A stretch of DNA of 64,000 nucleotides from Agromyces italicus DSM 16388 (GCF_000421545.1 NZ_ATXF01000004.1:1-64000), one strand, 5' to 3'; counted from the first letter of the stretch, positions 8,404-19,029 are shown. Program-made: numbers and translations. The notes: a model not told the origin generated them from the letters alone.

Positions 8404-8736
8404 ATGATCAGTGCCGACGCGATCCGCGGGTACGTCGACCTCATGGTCCTGTCGCTCCTGCGACAGCGACCGTCGTACGCGTACGAGCTCGCACAGCAGA
8501 TCCACGCCGTGACCGGCGCCGAGTACACGATCAAGCAGACGACGCTGTACTCCGCGGTCAAGCGCCTCGAAGGGGCGGGGCTCGTCACCTCGTACGCCGG
8601 GGCATCCGAGTCGGGCAAGCCCCGCACCTACTACTGCATCAGCGACGGCGGGCTCTCCCACCTCGAGCTGAAGGTCGCCGAATGGCGCGACACGAAGTCG
8701 GTCGTCGACCGATTCATCGAAGGAGTCGAAGCATGA
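8404..8736 (+). CDS. PadR-family transcriptional regulator
   Basis: A 110-aa protein, typical of small PadR proteins. It has a winged HTH (GYVDLMVLSLLRQRPSYAYEL, then TLYSAVKRLEGAGLV) and the diagnostic GKPRTYYCISDGG wing. GGAGG at 8394-8398 best fits the ATG at 8404 (8401 and 8392 are also in frame). Its stop overlaps the start of the next gene (ATGA). The co-transcribed membrane protein with a HAAS domain is the usual PadR partner arrangement. Confidence 0.92.
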   Translation: MISADAIRGYVDLMVLSLLRQRPSYAYELAQQIHAVTGAEYTIKQTTLYSAVKRLEGAGLVTSYAGASESGKPRTYYCISDGGLSHLELKVAEWRDTKSVVDRFIEGVEA

Positions 8737-9791
8737 ACGTCATCACCGCCTACCTCGAGACCATGTTCGGCGCGTACTCGCCGACCGCGAGGCTGCTCGA
8801 GGCGAAGGCCGAGCTGCACACGATGATGGAGGACGCTTACCACGGGTACGTCGACCAGGGGCTGTCCGAGAACGAGGCCGTCGGCCGGGTCATCACCGAG
8901 TTCGGCAATCTCGACGAGCTCGCGCCGCAGCTCGGCATCAGCGCCGAGATCGCTCCGGCCGCGGGCGGGCCCGGCGTCGCAGCCGGAGCGACCATGCCGT
9001 CCGCGCCGCATGCCCGGGCGGCGGCGCCCGCCCCCGTCACGCAGGAGGAGGCCGAAGCGTTCGCCGAGGCGCGCCGTCGCAGCGAGCCGCGCGTCGCGCT
9101 GGCCGTGGCGCTGCTCGTCATGTCGCCCATGCCGCTCATCGCGCTCGCGACACTCACCGGCGGCGGCGCGATCGCGCTCGACCAGCAGGTGGGCGTGATG
9201 ATCGGGCTCGGCGCCCTGCTCGCGATCGTGACGGTCGCGGTCATGATGATGGTGCGCCGCGGCCAGCTCCTCGAACCGTTCGCGCGACTGACCGCAGGGG
9301 AGTTCACCCGCTCGCCCGGTGTCGACCGGTGGGCGCGGCAGCTCGCGGCCGAGGCCTCGCCCCGGCGCACGACCGCCCTCCAGATCGCCATCGGCCTCTG
9401 GATCCTCGCCGTGACCCCGGTGCTCGCCATGAGCCTGCTGGCTCCGCCCGAGGTGACGCAAGCGTGGATCGGCGTCGCGGTCGCCGCGATGCTCGCGATC
9501 GTCGCGACCGGGCTGCTCGTCTTCCTCCCGAGCAACTGGGCCGCATCGGTCGCCGAGACGCTCACGCAGGCCGAGGGGGTCGCCGCGGCATCCGACGACC
9601 GACGCGGCATCGTCGGCGTGATCTCGGCCTTTTACTGGCCGCTCGTGGTGGTCGTCTTCCTCGGATGGAGCTTCATCGGCGGCGATTGGGGCAGGTCGTG
9701 GATCGTCTGGCCGATCGCCGCCGTGCTCTTCGCCGCGATCTCCTCGGGGCTGCACGCCGTCGAGCGCTACCGGGCGAACCGCGCCGGATAG
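8733..9791 (+). CDS. Membrane protein with N-terminal permease-prefix (HAAS-like) domain
   Basis: A 352-aa protein. Residues 1-75 form an all-helical HAAS/permease-prefix-like domain (HTMMEDAYHGYVDQGLSENE, then VITEFGNLDELAPQLGI). A Pro/Ala linker follows, then about six transmembrane segments in two clusters (residues about 125-185 and 220-345). PadR-HAAS pairs are common in Gram-positive bacteria and usually concern membrane stress or antimicrobial sensing. It overlaps padR by 4 nt. No catalytic motif is visible. Confidence 0.7.
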   Translation: MNVITAYLETMFGAYSPTARLLEAKAELHTMMEDAYHGYVDQGLSENEAVGRVITEFGNLDELAPQLGISAEIAPAAGGPGVAAGATMPSAPHARAAAPAPVTQEEAEAFAEARRRSEPRVALAVALLVMSPMPLIALATLTGGGAIALDQQVGVMIGLGALLAIVTVAVMMMVRRGQLLEPFARLTAGEFTRSPGVDRWARQLAAEASPRRTTALQIAIGLWILAVTPVLAMSLLAPPEVTQAWIGVAVAAMLAIVATGLLVFLPSNWAASVAETLTQAEGVAAASDDRRGIVGVISAFYWPLVVVVFLGWSFIGGDWGRSWIVWPIAAVLFAAISSGLHAVERYRANRAG

Positions 9792-9831
9792 CCGCCGCGG
9801 CGGGCACGCGAGCGTGGAGGACGAGGGTGCT

Positions 9832-9848
9832 TTAGGATAGCCTTACCT
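9832..9848 (+). promoter_or_regulatory. DtxR/IdeR-type iron box upstream of the iron ABC transporter
   Basis: TTAGGATAGCCTTACCT closely matches the actinobacterial DtxR/IdeR consensus TTAGGTTAGGCTAACCT and lies 31 nt before the lipoprotein start. Iron-replete repression of the ABC operon is expected. It overlaps the likely promoter region. Confidence 0.8.
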
Positions 9849-9879
9849 GCCTGCTTCGGTCCGAAAGGTCCTCCTCTCC

Positions 9880-10908
9880 ATGCGTCAAGCCCTGCGCCGT
9901 GCCGTCGTGCCGGCCCTCGCCGTCACCCTGCTCCTCAGCGGCTGCGCCGCCGGAGGCTCGGGCGATGCCGCGATCGACGAGGACGCCCTCGTCGTCTACA
10001 ACGCCCAGCACGAAGAGCTCACCCAGGAGTGGGCCGACGCCTTCACCGAGGAAACGGGCATCGAGGTCGTGCTCCGCAACGGCGACGACAGCGAGCTCGG
10101 CAACCAGCTCGTGCAGGAGGGGGCGGCGTCGAAGGCCGACGTCTTCCTCACCGAGAACTCGCCGGCGATGTCGCTCGTCGAAGAGTCGGGGCTCTTCGCC
10201 CCGGTCGGCGAGGAGACCCTCGAGCTCGTGCCCGAGCAGTACCGCCCGACCTCCGGCGCGTGGACGGGCATCGCCGCCCGCTCCACCGTGCTCGTCTACA
10301 ACCCCGAGCTGATCAGCGAGGCCGAGCTCCCGGCCTCGCTCATGGACCTCCGGAACCCCGAGTGGAAAGGACGCTGGGGGGCCGCCCCCGCGAAGGCCGA
10401 CTTCCAGGCGATCGTCTCGGCCGTGCTCGAGACGCAGGGCGAGGACGGCGCGCGCGCCTGGCTCGAGGGCATGGCCGAGAACGCGGTCGAGTACCGCAAC
10501 AACATCGTCACCATGAAGGCGGTCAACGCCGGCGAGGTGCCGGTCGGCATCATCTACCACTACTACTGGTACCGCGACCAGGATGCCGCGGCCGAAGACA
10601 GCGGCAACACGAAGCTGCACTACTTCGGCGATCAGGACCCGGGCGCCTTCGTCAGCGTCTCGGGCGGCGGCGTGCTGAAGAACGCGAAGCACCCCGACGA
10701 GGCGCAGCAGTTCCTCGCCTTCCTCGCGGGCGAAGAGGGCCAGCGAATCCTCGGCGAGGGTTACAGCTTCGAGTACCCCGTCGCCTCGGGCGTCCCGGCC
10801 AAGGCCGAACTTCCTCCGCTCGACTCGCTCGACGCCCCCGTGATCGACCCGTCGTCGCTCAACGGGCCGAAGGTCATCGAACTCATGACGGAAGCCGGCC
10901 TGCTCTGA
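9880..10908 (+). CDS. Ferric-iron ABC transporter substrate-binding lipoprotein (FbpA-like)
   Basis: A 342-aa protein with a lipoprotein signal peptide (RRAVVPALAVTLLLSGC, lipobox LLSGC, lipidated Cys at about residue 23). The mature domain is a class-II periplasmic-binding fold of the Fe3+ (Fbp/SfuA) type. It begins LVVYNAQHEELTQEW and has the Tyr-rich metal-ligand segment GIIYHYYWYR near residues 222-231. It binds ferric iron outside the membrane and hands it to the downstream permease. It is the first gene of an iron-boxed operon and overlaps the permease frame by 4 nt. Confidence 0.92.
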   Translation: MRQALRRAVVPALAVTLLLSGCAAGGSGDAAIDEDALVVYNAQHEELTQEWADAFTEETGIEVVLRNGDDSELGNQLVQEGAASKADVFLTENSPAMSLVEESGLFAPVGEETLELVPEQYRPTSGAWTGIAARSTVLVYNPELISEAELPASLMDLRNPEWKGRWGAAPAKADFQAIVSAVLETQGEDGARAWLEGMAENAVEYRNNIVTMKAVNAGEVPVGIIYHYYWYRDQDAAAEDSGNTKLHYFGDQDPGAFVSVSGGGVLKNAKHPDEAQQFLAFLAGEEGQRILGEGYSFEYPVASGVPAKAELPPLDSLDAPVIDPSSLNGPKVIELMTEAGLL

Positions 10909-12467
10909 CCCCGACCGCGACCACGACGCCCACGGTCGCGACGCATCGGCGTCGGGCGCCCGTCGGTCTGGTCGTGGTCGTCGCGGTGCTCGCCACGGGC
11001 GCGCTCCTGCCGATCGGCTATGTCGTCCAGGCGGCCTTCGCGATGGGCTGGAGCGAGCTCGCGGCGCTGGTGTTCCGCCCGAAGGTGGGCGAGCTGCTGG
11101 TCAACACCGTGCTGCTCGTCGTCATCGGGGTGCCGGCGAGCGTCGTGCTGGGCGTCGGGGCGGCGTGGCTCGTCGAGCGCACGGCATTGCCCGCGCGACG
11201 CGTCTTCGCGGTGGGCTTCGTCGCCCCGCTGGCCATCCCGGCGTTCGTGGCGAGCTACGGGTGGGCGAGCGCGATCCCCTCGATCAGCGGACTCTCGGGC
11301 GGGGTGCTCGTCGCCGTGCTCGCCTACTTCCCACTCGTCTATCTCCCCGCGCTCGCGGCGATCCGCGGGCTCGACCCCGCGCTCGAGGAGTCGGCGCGGG
11401 CGCTCGGCATGGGCTCGTGGGGCGTGTTCGGGAGGGTGGTGCTGCCGCAACTGCGCCTCGCGGTGCTCGGCGGGGCGCTCGTCGTCGCCCTGCACCTCCT
11501 CGCCGAGTACGGCGCCTTCGCATTCCTCCGGTTCGACACCTTCACGACCGCCATCGTCGTCGCCTACCAGGCCACGTTCGCCGGCCCGAACGCGGCGGCG
11601 CTCGGGCTCGTGCTCGCGGTGCTCTGCCTCGGGCTGCTCGCGCTCGAGTCGCTCGCGCGCGGCAGCGGACGCGCGCGTTACGCGCGAGTCGGCAGCGGGT
11701 CGCCGCACCCGCCCGCACGCCTCCCGCTCGGCCGGCTCTCACCGCTCGCGGTGCTCGCGGCGGCGGCCGTCGTCGTCGCCGCCACCGTCGTGCCACTCGC
11801 GAGCGTCGCACGTTGGCTCTTCGCCGCAGAGGCGTTCGATCTCGCCGCGCTCGTGCCGGCCACCGCGCAGACGCTCGGTCTCTCGATCGGCGGTGCGATC
11901 GGCGCGATACTCGTCGCCTTGCCGTTCGCGTGGCTCGCGGTGCGCTACCCGGGGCGGCTCTCGCGCCTGCTCGAGGGTGCCGCGTACCTGGCGAGCAGCC
12001 TCCCCGCGATCATCGTCGCCCTGGCGCTCGTCGCGACGACGCTCGCATTCGCGCCGGCCCTCTACCAGACGGTGTTCACGGTGATTTTCGCCTATGTCGT
12101 GATCTTCCTGCCCCGGGCGCTCGTGCCGCTGCGGGCGGGGCTCTCCCAGGTGCCGGAGTCGCTCGAGGAGGCGGCGCGCTCGCTCGGCGTCGCGCCGTGG
12201 GCTGCGCGCCTGCGCGTCACCGTTCCGATGCTCGTGCCCGCCGTCGCCGCGGGCGGCGCCCTCGTCGCGCTCGGCGCCGCGAACGAGCTCACCGCGACGC
12301 TCCTGCTCGCACCGACCGGCACGCGGACGGTCGCGACGAGCTTCTGGTCGGCGGCATCCTCGCTCGACTACCCGGCCGCCGCACCCTACGCCGTGCTGCT
12401 CGTGCTGCTCTCGATCCCCGCGGTCGCCCTCATGTTCGCCCACGCCACCCGACGGAGTCTCCGATGA
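10905..12467 (+). CDS. Iron ABC transporter permease (fused, FbpB-like)
   Basis: About 520 aa, with two homologous permease halves of about six helices each. Each half carries an EAA loop: ALEESARALGMGSWGVFGRV at about residues 162-181 and SLEEAARSLGVAPWAARLRV in the second half. This is typical of fused Fbp/SfuB permeases. The start is problematic. No ATG, GTG or TTG is seen in frame between the upstream stop and the first hydrophobic helix. The only position that overlaps the upstream stop is CTG at 10905 (CTGA). The next GTG (10974) would remove the Arg-rich cytoplasmic tail that orients the first helix. Confidence 0.85.
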   Translation: MTPTATTTPTVATHRRRAPVGLVVVVAVLATGALLPIGYVVQAAFAMGWSELAALVFRPKVGELLVNTVLLVVIGVPASVVLGVGAAWLVERTALPARRVFAVGFVAPLAIPAFVASYGWASAIPSISGLSGGVLVAVLAYFPLVYLPALAAIRGLDPALEESARALGMGSWGVFGRVVLPQLRLAVLGGALVVALHLLAEYGAFAFLRFDTFTTAIVVAYQATFAGPNAAALGLVLAVLCLGLLALESLARGSGRARYARVGSGSPHPPARLPLGRLSPLAVLAAAAVVVAATVVPLASVARWLFAAEAFDLAALVPATAQTLGLSIGGAIGAILVALPFAWLAVRYPGRLSRLLEGAAYLASSLPAIIVALALVATTLAFAPALYQTVFTVIFAYVVIFLPRALVPLRAGLSQVPESLEEAARSLGVAPWAARLRVTVPMLVPAVAAGGALVALGAANELTATLLLAPTGTRTVATSFWSAASSLDYPAAAPYAVLLVLLSIPAVALMFAHATRRSLR

Positions 12468-13549
12468 CCCTGCGCCTCGATCGCGTCACGAAGTCGTTCG
12501 GCAGCACCGAGGTGCTGCGCGAGGTCTCGCTCGAGGTGCCCGACGGCACCCGGCTCGCCCTCGTCGGCTCCTCCGGCAGCGGCAAGAGCACCCTGCTGCG
12601 GCTCATCGCGGGCTTCGAACGCCCTGACGCCGGCTCGATCCGGCTCGACGGGCGCGAACTCGCCGGTCCGACCACCGCGATGCCGGCGCATCGCCGAGGC
12701 ATCGGCTACGTCGCGCAGGACGGCGCGCTCTTCCCGCACCTCTCGGTGGCGCGCAACATCGCCTTCGCGCTGCCGCGGGGGTCCGGCCGGGCGGCGCGCG
12801 TGCGCGAGCTCATGCACCTCGCCTCGCTCGATCCCGCCCTCGCCGAACGCATGCCGCATGAGCTCTCGGGCGGGCAGCAGCAGCGGGTCGCGCTCGCCCG
12901 GGCGCTCGCGCTGCGACCGAGCGTGATCCTGCTCGACGAGCCGTTCAGCGCCCTCGACACGGGGTTGCGCGCGCAGACCAGGCGTGCCGTCATCGAGGTG
13001 CTCGAGCGCAGCGGCGTGACGGCGGTGCTCGTCACCCACGATCAAGACGAAGCCCTCTCGTTCGGCCAGCAGGTGGGCGTGCTCGCGGGTGGCCGACTCG
13101 TGCAGACCGGCGACCCGGCGGCCGTGTTCGACGCTCCGATCGACGCGGGGGTCGCCGAGTTCCTCGGTGACGTCGTCGTGGTGCCCGCCCGTTCGGCGGG
13201 AACCGATCTGGCCGATTGCGCGTTCGGATGCCTCGTGGTGCGCCACGATCGCAGCGGCGGCGCCGAACGGGTCTGCGCGATGCTGCGGCCCGAGCAGCTC
13301 CGGCTCGACCCGGGCGCGGCCGACGGCAACGCGACCGTCGTCGGGGTGCGCCGCACCGGCGCCTCGGCCGAACTGCGGCTGCGCCTCGGCGCCGCGGAGT
13401 TCCCGGTCGAGGTGACGCACCGCGTGCCGCTGCACGAGGCGGGCCGCTTCGAGGCCGGATGCCCGGTGCAGGTCGCCGTCGATGGCGGCGTGGTGCTCTA
13501 CCCCGCGCCCGATCAGCCGCCGATCGCGGCCACGGCTCCGGTCGGCTGA
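12464..13549 (+). CDS. Iron ABC transporter ATP-binding protein (FbpC-like)
   Basis: A 361-aa ATPase. Walker A is GSSGSGKST (residues 35-43), the Q-loop is YVAQD, the signature LSGGQQQ (134-140), Walker B ILLDEP (155-160) and the switch His is H192. A C-terminal extension from about residue 240 (PARSAG... CAMLRPEQLRL) resembles the regulatory beta-domain of Fbp/Pot-type ATPases. It starts at the ATGA overlap with the permease. Its 3' end overlaps the end of the convergent adenylation-acyltransferase gene by 37 nt. Confidence 0.93.
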   Translation: MTLRLDRVTKSFGSTEVLREVSLEVPDGTRLALVGSSGSGKSTLLRLIAGFERPDAGSIRLDGRELAGPTTAMPAHRRGIGYVAQDGALFPHLSVARNIAFALPRGSGRAARVRELMHLASLDPALAERMPHELSGGQQQRVALARALALRPSVILLDEPFSALDTGLRAQTRRAVIEVLERSGVTAVLVTHDQDEALSFGQQVGVLAGGRLVQTGDPAAVFDAPIDAGVAEFLGDVVVVPARSAGTDLADCAFGCLVVRHDRSGGAERVCAMLRPEQLRLDPGAADGNATVVGVRRTGASAELRLRLGAAEFPVEVTHRVPLHEAGRFEAGCPVQVAVDGGVVLYPAPDQPPIAATAPVG

Positions 13550-16440
13550 CCGCTCCGCTCGGCGGGGCCGCAGGCCGGCTGCCGAAGCTCGGTCCGGTCC
13601 GTCGCGTCCGCCGATCGTTCGAGCCGCTCCTGCCGGAGCCGCGCCCGTGAGGCGAATCCTCGGCGCGCGCGGTCCGTCATCCGTGAGAGCTGCCCGCTCG
13701 CGACCAGGTAGGCGCGCCACGCGAGCACGCCGACCGCGAGCGACAGCAGGGTGCCGAGCCACGGTGCCGACGTCTCGAACGGCGGGTACACCTGCCAGTG
13801 CGTGAGGTAGACGAACATCGAGGCACCGGCGAGGGTGGCGACGGCGGGAACGATGAGGCGCGGAAGCGGGAGTGCCGGGATCCAGATCAGCGCGAGCACC
13901 CCGCCCGCGACGATCGCCTCACGACCGGGTTCGCCGAAGAAGCCGAACGAGCTCGCGACGGCGACCGCCGACACGACGATGCGGCGTGCGGTCGTGTCGG
14001 CGCGGGCGACGAGCCAGCCGAGGGCGATGAGCCAGATCACGACGGGTGCGCTGTACCGTTCGACGTATTCGGCGTGCGGGCCGGAGATCGCGAAGCGGGC
14101 GGCGAGCGCGACGGCGAGGGCGCCGAGGGCGAAGCCGAACGGCGCTCGGCGTTCGAACCGGTCGACCGCGCGCACGGCGAAGAGCAGGGCCAGGCCGACG
14201 AGAGTCCACACGGCCGCTTCGAGGAACCAGAATTGCCACTGCTCGTTCCATCGGCCGTCGCTCGGCACGAGGTTGTTCACGAGGAGCGCGGTGGTGGGGC
14301 CGTACCGGCCGGTCACGAGTGCGACCGCGCCGATCCAGAGCGCCGCGGGCACGGCGAGCTGCACGGCGCTGCGCGTGAGCCGTCGCACCCTGGTGGCGCC
14401 CGGCACCGCGGCCAGCTGGAATCGGGCGAGGTTGTAGCCCGCGACGGCGAGCAGCAGGTGCGCGCCGCCCTTCAGCATGAAGAGGTCGGCGTGCGTTCCC
14501 ACGATGAGCACGATGGCGGCGGCGCGCAGCACCGCGGGGGTCTCGAGGCGTACAGCCCATGGGCGGCGGCGCGGGCCGGCGGGGTTCGGTGCGGATGCCT
14601 CGGGCGGCGCGCCGTGCGCTCGGGCGCCCGCGGTGCGGTGCGCGGCGCTGCTCGCCGTGACGTCGGGCTGGCACGCGGCGCTGCTCGCCGTGACGTCGGG
14701 CTGGTCCACGGCGCGGTTCGCGGCATCGGCGGGGCTCGAGCCTCCGCGCGCGCCGAGTTCGCGGGCGGTCAGCCGTGGCCACTCGCGCGGGAGCGCCCCG
14801 AGCAGCTCCTCGAGTCGCAGCGACACCTCGATGTAGCTCAGCGAGTCGCCGCCGAGCCCCGCGAAGGAGTCGTCGAACCCGGCGTCGGCCCGGCCGAGCA
14901 GTGTCGCGAAGAGGTCGCGGACGCGCTCGGACGCATCGCTCGCGGTCGGCGCCGAGGTGCCGGTCGTCTCCCCGAGCACCCGATCGTGGTCGGCGGCGAA
15001 GCGCACGAGGGCGGCGGTATCGGGCTTGCCGCTCGAGGTGCGGGGGAACTCGGCGACCGCGTAGCCCGCGACGACGTGCGACGGCAGCCCGGTGAGGCTC
15101 GCCGCCCGCTCGCGCACGCGCGCGACGACGCGATCGGAGGTGGCGAAGACGAGCAATCGCGCGTCGTCGGTGGCCGCACGCGCGGTGAGCCCCTCCTCGG
15201 CGAGCAGCCGCTCGACCCGGTCGAGGTCGAGCCTGAGTCCGAACACCTTGGCGAACCGGACCGCCCGCCCGACGATCTCGAAGAGGCCGTCGGGGCGACG
15301 ACGTGCGAGATCGCCCGTGCGGAGCTCGTGCACCGTTCGGCCGAGCGCGAAGTCGGCCGGCGCCTCGGCGTAGCCGAGCATCACGTTCGGGCCTTCGTAG
15401 ACGAGCTCGCCCGTGCCCTCGCCGAGCGGCCCGTCACCCTCGATGGAGGCGGTGCTCGAAGCATCCGCTTCGTCTTCGACCTCGCCGAGGCCGGCGATGC
15501 GCAGCCGACCACCGGGAATCGGCCGGCCGATCGCCCCGGCGGCGCTCGCCGCGAGCTCGGGAGGCAGGTAGGCCATTCGCGCCGTCGCCTCGGTCTGCCC
15601 GTACATGACGAAGAGCTCGAAGCCGCGGCGTTCGCCGAGCTCGGCGATCCGTCGCACCGCCTCGGGCGCGAGTCGCCCGCCCGCCTGGGTGAGGTACCGC
15701 AGGCTCGGCAGCTCACGATCGGCGAAGCCGTCGGCTTCGAGCAGTTCGAAGGTGTACGGGACGCCCGCGAACGAGGTGATGCGATGCTCGGATGCCTCGT
15801 GCCAGAAGCTCTCGTCGGTGACCGACCGCTCGGTGAGCAACAGGCTCGCCCCGGCGAGCAGGTGGCTGTTGACCACCGAGAGCCCGTAGCAGTACTGCAG
15901 CGGCAGGGTGGTCGCGGCGCGGTCGGCAGGGGAGAGTCGCAGGTACTCGGCGATCGCGGCGGCATTCGACCGCAGGTTCTCGGCCGAGAGCCGCACGAGC
16001 TTCGGGGAGCCGGTCGACCCCGAGGTGCTCGCCAGCAAGGCGAGTTCGGGGTGGAGCTCGTGGCGCGTGCCGCGACGACGCTCGTCGAGGATCCAGTGCC
16101 TCTCGCCGCGGTCATCGGCGCCGGTGCGTGCGATGACGTCGGGGTCGAAGCGTTCGGTGAGTGCCGCGCGATTGCGACGCGCGGTCTCGTCGCCCCCGGC
16201 CGGCACGAACAGCACCGGGTGGCCGCCCTCGAGCGCGGCGAGGTAGGTGACGACGGGTTCGAGCGTGTTGCCCGCCTCGATCATCACGAGCCGCCGGGTC
16301 GTGCCGAGCTCGGCGCTGCGCCGGCCGACGCGGTCGACGAGTTCGGCGTAGTCGATCACCCGGCCGTCCGCGACGAGTGCCGGATCCTCCGCACGTCCGC
16401 CGAGCGTCGAGACGCCGAGGGCTGGTGCGGACGAGGGCAT
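13513..16440 (-). CDS. Adenylation (AMP-binding) - carrier domain - membrane acyltransferase fusion
   Basis: A 975-aa fusion. Residues 1-490 form an ANL adenylation domain, with A3 TSGSTGSPK (139-147), YGQTE (280-284), RTGD (374-377) and A10 SSGKPD (469-474). Residues about 503-565 form a carrier domain with the phosphopantetheine serine in GLGGDSLSYIEV (S533). An Ala/Ser linker (574-605) contains an 11-residue direct repeat. Residues about 630-915 form a multi-pass acyltransferase-3/OafA-like membrane domain (H650 in VGTHADLF). It probably activates an acyl or aryl acid, loads it on the carrier and transfers it at the membrane. An iron box precedes it, and it is convergent with the iron ABC operon, suggesting a role in siderophore production or in modifying an exported iron ligand. 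The substrate is unknown. Confidence 0.85.
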   Translation of the reverse strand: MPSSAPALGVSTLGGRAEDPALVADGRVIDYAELVDRVGRRSAELGTTRRLVMIEAGNTLEPVVTYLAALEGGHPVLFVPAGGDETARRNRAALTERFDPDVIARTGADDRGERHWILDERRRGTRHELHPELALLASTSGSTGSPKLVRLSAENLRSNAAAIAEYLRLSPADRAATTLPLQYCYGLSVVNSHLLAGASLLLTERSVTDESFWHEASEHRITSFAGVPYTFELLEADGFADRELPSLRYLTQAGGRLAPEAVRRIAELGERRGFELFVMYGQTEATARMAYLPPELAASAAGAIGRPIPGGRLRIAGLGEVEDEADASSTASIEGDGPLGEGTGELVYEGPNVMLGYAEAPADFALGRTVHELRTGDLARRRPDGLFEIVGRAVRFAKVFGLRLDLDRVERLLAEEGLTARAATDDARLLVFATSDRVVARVRERAASLTGLPSHVVAGYAVAEFPRTSSGKPDTAALVRFAADHDRVLGETTGTSAPTASDASERVRDLFATLLGRADAGFDDSFAGLGGDSLSYIEVSLRLEELLGALPREWPRLTARELGARGGSSPADAANRAVDQPDVTASSAACQPDVTASSAAHRTAGARAHGAPPEASAPNPAGPRRRPWAVRLETPAVLRAAAIVLIVGTHADLFMLKGGAHLLLAVAGYNLARFQLAAVPGATRVRRLTRSAVQLAVPAALWIGAVALVTGRYGPTTALLVNNLVPSDGRWNEQWQFWFLEAAVWTLVGLALLFAVRAVDRFERRAPFGFALGALAVALAARFAISGPHAEYVERYSAPVVIWLIALGWLVARADTTARRIVVSAVAVASSFGFFGEPGREAIVAGGVLALIWIPALPLPRLIVPAVATLAGASMFVYLTHWQVYPPFETSAPWLGTLLSLAVGVLAWRAYLVASGQLSRMTDRARRGFASRARLRQERLERSADATDRTELRQPACGPAERSGQPTGAVAAIGG
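14642..14704. repeat. 33-bp direct repeat in the linker of the adenylation-acyltransferase gene
   Basis: A 30-nt block starting GCGGCGCTGCTCGCCGTGAC at 14642 recurs exactly 33 nt later (14675). On the minus strand it encodes two copies of QPDVTASSAA in the flexible linker between the carrier and membrane domains. This is probably a slippage-expanded linker. Confidence 0.75.
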
Positions 16441-16489
16441 CGATCAGGGCTTTCGGAGCGGGGAGGGTGCCGAGCGGCTGGGAGGACTG

Positions 16490-16506
16490 AGGTGAGCCTA
16501 CCCTAA
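16490..16506 (-). promoter_or_regulatory. DtxR/IdeR-type iron box upstream of the adenylation-acyltransferase gene
   Basis: On the minus strand the sequence reads TTAGGGTAGGCTCACCT, differing from TTAGGTTAGGCTAACCT at two positions. It sits 50 nt upstream of the start at 16440. It implies iron repression of the fusion gene together with the convergent ABC operon. Confidence 0.75.
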
Positions 16507-16605
16507 CCGAGGTCGGGCGCAGAATGACCGGATCGGCGTCGGTGGGGCTGCGTAAGGTGTGAAGAGCGAGGCGGAGCCGTTGCCGCCGCGCGACCGGAGA
16601 CCGTC

Positions 16606-17187
16606 ATGAGCGCAGAGATCATCCCCTTCGTCGTGGCCGACCGCGCGGCCTGGCGCGCCTGGCTCGACGCGAACGAAGAAAGCTCCGACGGGGTCTGGCT
16701 GCTGCTCGCGAAGAAGGGCACGACCGAGCCGACGACCCTGATCTACGCCGAGGCCCTCGACGAGGCGCTCTGCAGCGGCTGGATCGACGGGCAGAAACGC
16801 AGCCACGACGACGCCTGCTTCCTGCAGCGGTTCACGCCGCGGCGACGCGCCTCGCTCTGGTCGCAGCGCAACATCGGCCTCGTCGAGGGGCTCGTCGACG
16901 AGGGCCGCATGCGGGCGCGCGGCCAGTTCGAGATCGACCGCGCCAAGGGCGACGGGCGCTGGGAGCGTGCCTACGCAGGGGCGGCCGCGGCGCAGGTGCC
17001 CGACGACCTCGCGGCCGCGCTCGCCGCGTCGCCGGCGGCATCCGAGCTCTTCGCACGCCTGAACGCGACCAACCGCTACGCCGTGCTCCACCGTGTCACG
17101 ACGGCGCCGAGTGCGACGAGCCGCGCGAACCGGCTCACGAAACTCGTCGGCGGGCTCGAACGGGGCGAGACGCCGTACCCGCAGTGA
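16606..17187 (+). CDS. YdeI/OmpD-associated family protein
   Basis: A 193-aa protein matching the YdeI/OmdA-like family: the N-terminal segment WRAWLDANEESSDGVWLLLAKKG, the conserved EALDEALCSGWIDGQKRSHDD core, FTPRRRASLWSQRNIGLVEGL, and a C-terminal helical region with LFARLNATNRYAVLHRV. Family members have been linked to bacteriocin or peptide tolerance in enterobacteria, but the biochemical function is not established. It is a single gene; nothing nearby points to a pathway. Confidence 0.8.
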   Translation: MSAEIIPFVVADRAAWRAWLDANEESSDGVWLLLAKKGTTEPTTLIYAEALDEALCSGWIDGQKRSHDDACFLQRFTPRRRASLWSQRNIGLVEGLVDEGRMRARGQFEIDRAKGDGRWERAYAGAAAAQVPDDLAAALAASPAASELFARLNATNRYAVLHRVTTAPSATSRANRLTKLVGGLERGETPYPQ

Positions 17188-17205
17188 GCTTGGAGCGCGC
17201 AGGAC

Positions 17206-18947
<1,742 letters not shown>

Positions 18948-18958
18948 CGACGCGGTAC

Positions 18959-18982
18959 GGGATGCCTCGGACGGGGCATCCC
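18959..18982 (+). terminator. Hairpin after the SDR gene
   Basis: GGGATGCC (18959-18966) pairs perfectly with GGCATCCC (18975-18982), with an 8-nt loop, starting 12 nt after the SDR stop. There is no T-tract, as often in high-GC organisms. Confidence 0.55.
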
Positions 18983-19013
18983 GCTGCCGTCCGTCACGTG
19001 ACAGTGTGAACTT

Positions 19014-19029
19014 GCGCCGCCTGCGGCGC
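19014..19029. repeat. Compact palindrome upstream of the cytochrome b-like gene
   Basis: GCGCCGC-CT-GCGGCGC is a perfect 7-2-7 palindrome, flanked by a wider GTGACA (18998-19003) / TGTCAC (19032-19037) inverted pair. It could be an operator for the gene at 19087 or part of a read-through block after the SDR gene. Confidence 0.4.

Noticed and set aside
13798..16506. 902-codon plus-strand open frame opposite the adenylation-acyltransferase gene
   Set aside because: Composition (Arg/Gly/Ala) is that of an antisense shadow; the minus strand shows all adenylation, carrier and acyltransferase motifs.
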